In this document: positions 1-4,654 of the stretch, in pieces | Numbering within the stretch: position 1 is the first letter of the stretch | Layout of the letters: each line of letters begins with the position of its first letter | Assembly (NCBI GenBank): GCA_910585445.1 | Contig: CAJUEK010000084.1 | Location: 1-5,073 of the forward strand | DNA from: an uncultured Bacteroidales bacterium | GTDB lineage: Bacteria; Bacteroidota; Bacteroidia; Bacteroidales; UBA932 | Direction: 5' to 3' | DNA: 5,073 bases | Program-made: the position numbers and the translations under genes | The notes under the pieces: model-generated | The model's database searches: none | What the model was told of the DNA's origin: nothing | Seen by the model: the letters and a program-made list of their open reading frames with translations, nothing else

Positions 1-468
1 GTTTCCAAAAATTGGCGTTATGAACTTTTTTATTGGGATTATGTGATTGGAATGGTATTGTTCACCATCTTGCTAGGCTTCACTATGGGTAGTCATGGAG
101 ATACCGGACGTTCATTCCTGGAAGATCTGGGACAAGCATCAGGAGACAGCATTGGTTGGGTTATCTTGGGGGGCGTAATATTTAATGCTTCAAACATTCT
201 TCTTTCAGCGTCTATTTCCTTGGCTGGTATGTCTGTAGCTTTTCCTTTAGGAGTTGGCATTGCATTGGTATTAGGGGTAATCGTCAATTATCTGGGAATT
301 CCAACTGGTAATCCTTTGCTTTTATTTGGCGGTGTAGCTCTCATTGTTATTGCTATCATTTGCAATGGAGTGGCTTCCGGAAAAATGCAAAAGGGAGAAG
401 AAAGCAGGAAAAACAACAAAAAGGGCTTGCAAAACAAAATTTCGAAAAATTTTTCAAAAAAAATCTAA
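1..468 (+). CDS. Sugar-transporter-like membrane protein (GRP / ureide-permease-like DMT superfamily), 5' end off window, 3' half missing
   Basis: The frame is open from base 1, so the GTG at 43 is internal and the true start lies outside the window. The visible 155 residues begin VSKNWRYELFYWDYVIG, a loop and membrane entry that I recall from Bacteroidales carriers annotated as GRP family sugar or DMT transporters. Hydrophobic segments follow at about residues 14-31, 50-70, 72-97 and 102-122, with the conserved-looking stretches GGVIFNASNILLSAS and GMSVAFPLGVGIALVLG. Members of this family usually have about 330 residues and ten helices. Here the protein turns into a Lys/Asn-rich tail (from GKMQKGEESRKN onward) and ends at a TAA, so the second five helices are absent. 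None of the other frames up to the tRNA encodes them either. It is therefore probably a truncated, non-functional remnant. Its codons favour ATT/ATC for Ile, unlike the two long genes downstream. Substrate unknown. Confidence 0.72.
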   Translation, partial: VSKNWRYELFYWDYVIGMVLFTILLGFTMGSHGDTGRSFLEDLGQASGDSIGWVILGGVIFNASNILLSASISLAGMSVAFPLGVGIALVLGVIVNYLGIPTGNPLLLFGGVALIVIAIICNGVASGKMQKGEESRKNNKKGLQNKISKNFSKKI

Positions 469-474
469 AAAAGA

Positions 475-505
475 TTTGGAGTTTAAAATTTTATTCATAC
501 CTTTG
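475..505 (+). promoter_or_regulatory. Promoter of tRNA-Glu (Bacteroidota -33/-7 type)
   Basis: TTTG at 475-478, a 19-base spacer, then TACCTTTG at 498-505. This matches the known Bacteroidota primary-sigma consensus TTTG-N19-TAnnTTTG at every fixed position. Transcription would start near 511, about 15 bases before the mature tRNA. The -33 box overlaps a small AT-only inverted repeat (AAATCT 461-466 / AGATTT 472-477) just after the transporter stop codon. Confidence 0.85.
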
Positions 506-525
506 CAATCCCAAAACGAAAACAT

Positions 526-600
526 GGTCGGTTCGTATAACGGTTAGTACTCAAGATTCTCAATCTTGCAATAGGGGTTCGATTCCCCTACCGACTACCA
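526..600 (+). tRNA. tRNA-Glu, anticodon CTC
   Basis: A full cloverleaf can be drawn by hand. The acceptor stem is GGTCGGT 526-532 with ACCGACT 590-596, including a G-T first pair. The D stem is 535-538/547-550. The anticodon stem is CAAGA/TCTTG (552-556/564-568) around loop TTCTCAA, with anticodon CTC at 559-561, which reads GAG. The T arm has loop TTCGATT. Discriminator A is followed by an encoded CCA ending at 600. The gene is single, with its own promoter and terminator, and lies directly after the truncated transporter gene. Confidence 0.96.
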
Positions 601-604
601 CAAA

Positions 605-640
605 AGAGACTTGAATTTCATTCAGGTCTCTTTTTCTTTT
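605..640 (+). terminator. Intrinsic terminator of tRNA-Glu
   Basis: Stem AGAGACTTGAA (605-615) pairs with TTCAGGTCTCT (621-631) through 11 pairs, one of them G-U, around a five-base loop. It is followed by TTTTTCTTTT (631-640). The A residues before the stem could extend the pairing. It lies five bases after the tRNA CCA end. Confidence 0.92.
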
Positions 641-668
641 CATACATGACATCATTTCCATATCTTTG
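638..668 (+). promoter_or_regulatory. Promoter of the CocE-like hydrolase gene
   Basis: TATCTTTG at 661-668 matches the Bacteroidota -7 consensus exactly. Nineteen bases upstream sits TTTC (638-641), three of four bases of the TTTG -33 box. That element overlaps the T-tract of the tRNA-Glu terminator. Transcription would start near 675, giving a leader of roughly 35 bases before the ATG at 709. Confidence 0.75.
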
Positions 669-708
669 CACAACCAACCAAAGATGTCAAATTACACCAT
701 AAAGATTC

Positions 709-2523
709 ATGAAAAACATAGCCAGAATCCTAATATCATCAGCGCTTCTTGCACTGTCGTTCATATGCCACGGAAACGGACCGATAGACACCAGATGGCT
801 CGAAGCAAACTACACGAAACGCGAGGCAATGGTGGAGATGAGGGACGGCATAAAACTATATACAGCAATATATGAACCGGCAACAAAGAAAAAAAGACCC
901 GTGCTGATGATCAGAACCCCATACTCTTGCTCTCCATACGGCAACGGATGGGCCTCCGACCTCACCGGAATGATGGAACAGTTCGTCCGCAACGAATACA
1001 TCATCGTATTCCAGAATGTGCGCGGAAGATTCCTGAGCGAAGGCACATTCGAAAACGTCCGGCCATACAATCCGCACAAGACGGCAACGGAAACAGACGA
1101 GGCATCCGACGCCTACGACACCATAGAATGGCTCCTGAAAAACACACGTTCAAACGGGAAAGTGGGCATAACCGGAATGTCATATCCCGGGTTCTATGCC
1201 ACAATGTCAGCCCTTTCCGGCCACCCTGCCCTTAAAGCAGTATCACCGCAGGCCCCTATCCTTGACTGGTACAAAGGAGATGACGTGCACCACAACGGAG
1301 CGCTTATGCTGACAGACAGCTACTCTTTCGGGCAATATATGTTCAAGCGGCACGACAACCCAACCGTAAAAGAGCACCGGCTCCCATACCCGGTAAAAGG
1401 GAACTCATATGACTGGTTCCTTGAACACAAGGACGGGGCATCGCTCACAGCCGCGCTTGCAGACACGATGAAATTCTGGAATGAAATCATGTCACATCCA
1501 CATTACGACAGTTTCTGGCAGGAGCGCTCGCTCGAACAGCATCTGAAAGACATACATCCGGCAATCCTCGTGACAGGAGGCTCCTTCGACACGGATGACT
1601 GCTACGGCGCAGTAAACACATACAGGCTGATCAGGGACAACTCCGCGAACGGCTCCGTACACTTCGCATACGGCCCATGGTGCCACGGATGCTGGCACAG
1701 CACAACTTATAAAGGACTCGGCCAAGCGGATTTCGGAAGCGGAACAGGTGAATATTTCATGAAAAACATCGAATACCCGTTCTTCAGGCACTATCTCGAA
1801 GGAAAAGGAGAAAAACCCGAACCAGTATATATCAGAATGTCAGGAGACAGCCTGTGGCACACGTCAGAAAGCTGGCCGTTTCCCGGAACGGAGTATGTCC
1901 CGGCATATCTCAACCGGAACGGAGTTCTCTCACTTGACATGCCATCCGATTCATGCTCATCATCAGCATACGTTTCAGACCCGGCCGCTCCGGTACCGTT
2001 CATGAAAGACGCATCCAAAAGAGACAGGGCGTATATGGCAGCAGACCAGTCTTTTGCCTCACATAGAAACGACGTCCTTACATTCACAAGCGCATGTCTG
2101 CCGGTTCCGGTAATGCTCGGAGGCCCAATTAGAGCGGAACTTGAGCTGTCGCTCGGGACCACAGATGCCGACATTATCGTCAAACTGATTGATGTTCACC
2201 CGGACGGCTACCAGATGCTCCTGAGGGCGGATGTGTTTCCCATACGATACCGCCACAGCATATCATCTCCGGAACCGGCCACGCCAGGAGAAATAACCCA
2301 TGTGAGCTTCACAATGAATGACATAGCGCACAAGATACACCCAGGCCACAGGCTCATGGTACAGATTCAAAGCAGCTGGTTCCCTCTGGTCTATATGAAC
2401 CCGCAGACCTTCATGCCAAACATATACGAAGCCGTGGACGGGGATTACGTAAAGTCCGAAGTGACAATCTACCATCAGGCAGGCAACGCATCCAGAATCA
2501 TTCTTCCAGTTGTCCGCCAATAG
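709..2523 (+). CDS. Exported CocE/NonD-family serine hydrolase, alpha-amino acid ester hydrolase-like
   Basis: The protein has 604 residues. Residues 1-22 look like a Sec signal peptide: positive K2/R6, hydrophobic 7-19, likely cleavage after CHG. C20 lacks a proper lipobox. The alpha/beta-hydrolase domain (peptidase S15 type) covers about residues 35-360. The nucleophile is Ser158 in GMSYPG, the acid is Asp294 in GGSFDTDD, and His326 sits in GPWCHG; Tyr72 (RTPY) and Tyr159 fit the oxyanion hole. A beta-sandwich of the X-Pro dipeptidyl-peptidase C-terminal type covers about 370-600. Asp192 (GDDVHHNGA), Asp296 and Asp297 stand where alpha-amino acid ester hydrolases have their carboxylate cluster, which binds the substrate amino group. 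This suggests activity on esters or amides with a free alpha-amino group in the periplasm; glutaryl-7-ACA acylase is the usual automatic name. The substrate is inferred. The start fits the signal peptide and upstream promoter, although the ribosome binding site is weak, as is usual in this phylum. Eno follows after 74 bases. Confidence 0.9.
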   Translation: MKNIARILISSALLALSFICHGNGPIDTRWLEANYTKREAMVEMRDGIKLYTAIYEPATKKKRPVLMIRTPYSCSPYGNGWASDLTGMMEQFVRNEYIIVFQNVRGRFLSEGTFENVRPYNPHKTATETDEASDAYDTIEWLLKNTRSNGKVGITGMSYPGFYATMSALSGHPALKAVSPQAPILDWYKGDDVHHNGALMLTDSYSFGQYMFKRHDNPTVKEHRLPYPVKGNSYDWFLEHKDGASLTAALADTMKFWNEIMSHPHYDSFWQERSLEQHLKDIHPAILVTGGSFDTDDCYGAVNTYRLIRDNSANGSVHFAYGPWCHGCWHSTTYKGLGQADFGSGTGEYFMKNIEYPFFRHYLEGKGEKPEPVYIRMSGDSLWHTSESWPFPGTEYVPAYLNRNGVLSLDMPSDSCSSSAYVSDPAAPVPFMKDASKRDRAYMAADQSFASHRNDVLTFTSACLPVPVMLGGPIRAELELSLGTTDADIIVKLIDVHPDGYQMLLRADVFPIRYRHSISSPEPATPGEITHVSFTMNDIAHKIHPGHRLMVQIQSSWFPLVYMNPQTFMPNIYEAVDGDYVKSEVTIYHQAGNASRIILPVVRQ

Positions 2524-2540
2524 GACAGCCTCATGCGCGA

Positions 2541-2548
2541 TATGTTTG
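2541..2548 (+). promoter_or_regulatory. Possible -7 element for eno
   Basis: TATGTTTG matches TAnnTTTG exactly and lies 49 bases before the eno start, inside the gap after the hydrolase gene. At the expected -33 distance (2518-2521) the sequence is CAAT, not TTTG. This is therefore a weak or activator-dependent promoter at best, and eno may simply be read through from the hydrolase promoter. No intrinsic terminator is visible between the two genes. Confidence 0.35.
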
Positions 2549-2597
2549 GAACTGTTTTTGAAATTACGCCCGGCGTTAACCAAAAGCAGTTTTATAT

Positions 2598-3872
2598 ATG
2601 ATAATTAAAGATATACACGCACAGGAAATCCTTGATTCACGAGGCACGCCGACCGTCTCGGCAGAAGTAATCCTTGAAGACGGGCACAGGGGATATGCAG
2701 CAGTTCCGTCAGGAGCCTCTACCGGCGAACACGAGGCCTTGGAACTGAGGGATTCAGACCAATCAAGATATCTTGGCAAAGGGGTTCTCAAGGCCGTGGC
2801 CAATGTCAATGAAACAATAGCTCCGGCGCTTATAGGAAAGAGCGCTTACGACCAGATGCAAATTGACGGCATCATGCTGGAACTGGACGGGACGCGTGAC
2901 AAGTCATTACTCGGGGCAAATGCAATATTGCCGGTATCGCTCGCAGTAGCCAAGGCAGCAGCATCCTGTCTCGGAGTTCCTTTATACAGATACATAGGAG
3001 GAGCATGCCCGCATATCCTGCCTGTCCCCATGATGAACATAATCAACGGCGGCTCACACAGCGACTCTCCAATAGCATTCCAGGAGTTCATGATACGTCC
3101 TATAGGAGCAGAATCATTCAAAGAAGGGCTTCGCATGGGAGCTGAAGTGTTTCAGAATCTCAAAAAGGTGCTGAAAGAACAAGGACTGAGCACGGCTGTC
3201 GGTGACGAGGGAGGCTTTGCACCGTCCCTGTCCGGCACAGAAGAAGCCATAGAACTTATCCTTAAGGCAATCTCGCAAGCCGGATACAGGCCGGGGAAAG
3301 ACGTGACGATAGCCCTTGACTGCGCGTCATCAGAATTTTACAATAACGGACGATACGACTACAGGGTATTTGAAGGTCCGGAAGGAAAAAATCTGGACAT
3401 GACAGGCCAGGCAGCCTATCTCAAGAAACTCATGAGCCTCTACCCTATTGACTCCATAGAAGACGGCATGGCGGAAAATGATTGGGAGGGATGGAGAAAC
3501 ATGACAGAGGAAATCGGCGGCAAATGCCAGCTTGTCGGAGACGACCTTTTCGTGACCAATGTCGAATATCTCAGGAAAGGCATAGAAAAGGGATGCGGAA
3601 ATGCCATCCTTATCAAACCGAACCAGATTGGCACGCTTACAGAGACATTTGAAGCAATCAGGATGGCACAGCGGCATGGATACAAGGCCATATTGTCCCA
3701 CAGGTCAGGAGAAACCGAAGATACGACCATAGCGGACATTGCAGTCGCATCCGGATGCGGCCAGATAAAGACAGGCTCTTTAAGCAGGTCAGAAAGGACG
3801 GCAAAGTACAACCGCCTGCTAAAAATTGAAGAAGAATTGGGAGAAAGAGCCGTTTATGGACTGAATTTCTGA
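2598..3872 (+). CDS. eno: Enolase (phosphopyruvate hydratase)
   Basis: This cytoplasmic glycolytic enzyme interconverts 2-phosphoglycerate and phosphoenolpyruvate with Mg2+. It has 424 residues, normal for bacterial enolase. The N-terminal domain carries the catalytic loop SGAST (38-42); the barrel follows. By alignment to the E. coli enzyme, all key residues are present: Glu163 (FQEF), general acid Glu204 (GDEGG), metal ligands Asp241, Glu288 (IEDG) and Asp315 (GDDLF), general base Lys340 (LIKPNQIG), Arg369-Ser370 (SHRS) and Lys391 (IKTGS). The ATG at 2598 gives the standard N-terminus before EILDSRG. Oddities: DSRGTPTV and GANAILPVSLA differ from the usual DSRGNPTV and GANAILGVSLA, and LIKPNQ differs from the LIKVNQ I recall in Bacteroides enolases. 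A divergent enolase, possibly a second copy, is thus conceivable. It likely forms a two-gene unit with the hydrolase upstream. No strong terminator follows before tRNA-Ala. Confidence 0.97.
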   Translation: MIIKDIHAQEILDSRGTPTVSAEVILEDGHRGYAAVPSGASTGEHEALELRDSDQSRYLGKGVLKAVANVNETIAPALIGKSAYDQMQIDGIMLELDGTRDKSLLGANAILPVSLAVAKAAASCLGVPLYRYIGGACPHILPVPMMNIINGGSHSDSPIAFQEFMIRPIGAESFKEGLRMGAEVFQNLKKVLKEQGLSTAVGDEGGFAPSLSGTEEAIELILKAISQAGYRPGKDVTIALDCASSEFYNNGRYDYRVFEGPEGKNLDMTGQAAYLKKLMSLYPIDSIEDGMAENDWEGWRNMTEEIGGKCQLVGDDLFVTNVEYLRKGIEKGCGNAILIKPNQIGTLTETFEAIRMAQRHGYKAILSHRSGETEDTTIADIAVASGCGQIKTGSLSRSERTAKYNRLLKIEEELGERAVYGLNF

Positions 3873-3878
3873 AAATGA

Positions 3879-3936
3879 GGATGCAATTTTGAAGGTTTAT
3901 TTTGTTTTTTCAAAAATATATCTCATCTTTGCATCC
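3879..3936 (+). repeat. Nested inverted repeat around the tRNA-Ala promoter
   Basis: GGATGCAA (3879-3886) is an exact reverse complement of TTGCATCC (3929-3936). The adjoining TTTTGAA (3887-3893) is an exact reverse complement of TTCAAAA (3909-3915). The left arm is continuous and the right arm is split by 13 bases. The structure encloses the -33 box and its right arm covers the end of the -7 box. It could be a weak eno mRNA 3' hairpin, an operator, or chance. Confidence 0.3.
3901..3931 (+). promoter_or_regulatory. Promoter of tRNA-Ala
   Basis: TTTG at 3901-3904, a 19-base spacer, then CATCTTTG at 3924-3931. The only departure from the Bacteroidota consensus TAnnTTTG is C for the first T. 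The predicted start lies near 3937, a few bases before the mature tRNA at 3943. Confidence 0.8.
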
Positions 3937-3942
3937 GCAATC

Positions 3943-4019
3943 GGGGGTATAGCTCAGTTGGCTAGAGCATCTGCTTTGCAAGCAGAGGGTCGTCGGTTCG
4001 ACTCCGACTATCTCCACCA
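3943..4019 (+). tRNA. tRNA-Ala, anticodon TGC
   Basis: This is a 77-base cloverleaf. Acceptor GGGGGTA (3943-3949) pairs with TATCTCC (4009-4015) with two G-U pairs. The D stem is GCTC/GAGC. Anticodon stem TCTGC/GCAGA (3970-3974/3982-3986) surrounds loop TTTGCAA with anticodon TGC at 3977-3979. T stem GTCGG/CCGAC has loop TTCGACT. Discriminator A and an encoded CCA end at 4019. It is a stand-alone copy with its own promoter and terminator, not one from an rRNA spacer. Confidence 0.97.
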
Positions 4020-4060
4020 AACTACACTTGAACATCAATTAGCGACAAGTGTCACAGACT

Positions 4061-4095
4061 AAAAAACGGACCAATTATAAGTTGGCCCGTTTTTT
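4061..4095 (+). terminator. Intrinsic terminator of tRNA-Ala
   Basis: AAAAAACGGACCAA (4061-4074) pairs with TTGGCCCGTTTTTT (4082-4095) around a seven-base loop, with one A-C mismatch. The six T residues at the end form the U-tract, and the matching A-tract makes it potentially bidirectional. Between tRNA and terminator a second small inverted repeat, ACACTTG (4024-4030) / CAAGTGT (4046-4052), could fold in the 3' trailer. Confidence 0.88.
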
Positions 4096-4124
4096 GATTT
4101 ATAATCTTAAGACTCACATACTTG
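4093..4124 (+). promoter_or_regulatory. Weak promoter-like element before the interrupted small ORF
   Basis: TTTG at 4093-4096 is followed after 20 bases by CATACTTG at 4117-4124, which matches four of the six fixed bases of TAnnTTTG. The following bases repeat those after the tRNA-Glu -7 box: TTGCAATCCCAA occurs at both 503-514 and 4122-4133. It would drive transcription toward the ORF at 4172. The -33 box lies inside the tRNA-Ala terminator T-tract. It may be a decayed promoter. Confidence 0.35.
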
Positions 4125-4171
4125 CAATCCCAATTGAAACTACATATAATTGCCGCGTTTCGCCTGCAAAA

Positions 4172-4336
4172 ATGACTACAAATCTATATCATGATACAAA
4201 AGGCTCCTATTAATATTTCAATAGGCATGCATGGCAGGAGAATCAGGGTGAATATGAACTACCATCCTATGTGCGTCATAAAATTATTTCAAGCCACGAC
4301 CTGCAAGCTACGGCAAAAAATGGAACAGACAAATAG
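4172..4336 (+). pseudogene. Small 54-codon ORF interrupted by an in-frame TAA at codon 14
   Basis: Reading from the ATG at 4172, the first 13 codons give MTTNLYHDTKGSY, then TAA (4211-4213). Without a break in frame another 40 sense codons follow, starting YFNRHAWQENQGEYELP, to a tandem TAG TAG at 4334. The segment after the TAA looks like real protein: charged and aromatic residues, no Cys, ordinary codons (YVRHKIISSHDLQATAKNG near the end). The overlapping frame that is formally open (from 4191) is rich in Cys, Ile and Arg and looks like a shadow. A single base change (for example TAC or CAA to TAA) would explain the break. No downstream ATG exists in this frame, so the tail is unlikely to be made by restart. 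An A-rich stretch precedes the ATG, and a weak promoter-like element lies upstream. I do not recognise the family. It may instead be non-coding sequence that is open by chance. Confidence 0.45.
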
Positions 4337-4339
4337 TAG

Positions 4340-4500
4340 AATATTTTTGCAGATTTACATAGGAATTATAACTGCTAATTTTCGTTTTAGAAATAGTATA
4401 TTGTTTGTCGTTTCCGTTAGTTGTATTGAGGTCAAGTTTTGTCGAGAAAGAAACAATAGGGAATGAAAGTTGTTATTATTGTTAGCAAGACATAGAAGAT
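4340..4500. other. AT-rich intergenic stretch, nothing recognised
   Basis: This lies between the interrupted small ORF and the promoter of the candidate small RNA. The only structure I see is a loose inverted repeat, AACAATA / TATTGTT, at about 4452-4484. Open frames crossing it (4191-4466 and 4470-4793, plus strand) have unnatural composition and are not supported. With the pseudogene, the whole interval from tRNA-Ala to the minus-strand gene (4020-4645) holds no intact protein gene. Confidence 0.6.
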
Positions 4501-4531
4501 ATTGGATTATTAAAATAATTCTTTATCTTTG
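4501..4531 (+). promoter_or_regulatory. Promoter of the candidate small RNA
   Basis: TATCTTTG at 4524-4531 is a perfect Bacteroidota -7 box, identical to that of the hydrolase gene. ATTG at 4501-4504, exactly 19 bases upstream, matches three of four -33 bases. The expected start is about 4537. No open reading frame starts between here and the terminator that ends at 4654. Confidence 0.72.
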
Positions 4532-4536
4532 CATCA

Positions 4537-4654
4537 GATTAAGACCTGCGCAATATGAAGTCTTAAGTTCCTACTTGAGCGGATTAGTAGTATTGGCGGG
4601 GCTTTTTCTTTATAAAGTCTTAAAGTCCTGCATTTTCTGCAGGACTTATTTTTT
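4537..4654 (+). ncRNA. Candidate structured small RNA of about 115 nt, no known family recognised
   Basis: A promoter and a strong terminator delimit a short unit with no ORF; the only ATG (4555) meets TAA after three codons. Complementary segments nest inside one another. TTAAGAC (4539-4545) pairs with GTCTTAA (4617-4623). CAATA (4551-4555) pairs with TATTG (4591-4595), extendable on the outer side by CCT/GGG and CG/CG pairs with one mismatch and one bulge. CTTAAG (4562-4567) pairs with CTTGAG (4574-4579) around TTCCTA. This gives a three-helix rod followed by the terminator hairpin. TTAAGAC can also pair with a nearer GTCTTAA (4560-4566), so two folds compete. It does not look like tmRNA, 6S, SRP or RNase P RNA. 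Start, ends and function are inferred. It is convergent with the DUF3800-like gene, whose last codons it overlaps, so it could act as an antisense or trans-acting regulator, or be a mere leader remnant. Confidence 0.5.
4623..4654 (+). terminator. Intrinsic terminator of the candidate small RNA
   Basis: AAGTCCTGCA (4623-4632) pairs perfectly with TGCAGGACTT (4638-4647) around TTTTC, followed by ATTTTTT. It faces plus-strand transcription. The TAA stop of the opposing gene (4646-4648) lies at the base of the stem, so the hairpin also falls at the 3' end of that mRNA. On that strand the following sequence has no clean U-tract. Confidence 0.88.

Noticed and set aside
444..455. Perfect palindrome GAAAAATTTTTC in the transporter tail
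   Set aside because: Only A and T apart from the end bases, inside an A/T-rich tail; it has no GC core for a terminator and is likely chance.
461..480. AAATCT/AGATTT hairpin after the transporter stop as a terminator
   Set aside because: Six weak pairs with no following T-tract; the region is better explained by the tRNA-Glu -33 box.
810..1079. Minus-strand open frames inside the hydrolase and eno genes
   Set aside because: They mirror strong coding frames whose family and catalytic residues are recognised; none has plausible composition or signals.
526..4019. The two tRNA genes as the ends of an integrated element
   Set aside because: They are different tRNAs, no direct repeat of a tRNA 3' end is found in the window, and no integrase or mobility gene is present.
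4191..4466. Open frame of 91 codons on the plus strand
   Set aside because: Composition is unnatural (many Cys, Ile and Arg; no domain pattern) and it overlaps the more protein-like frame at 4172-4336.
4537..4654. Riboswitch or attenuator leader instead of a small RNA
   Set aside because: The alternative pairings before the terminator look attenuator-like, but no plus-strand gene follows; the next gene is on the opposite strand.
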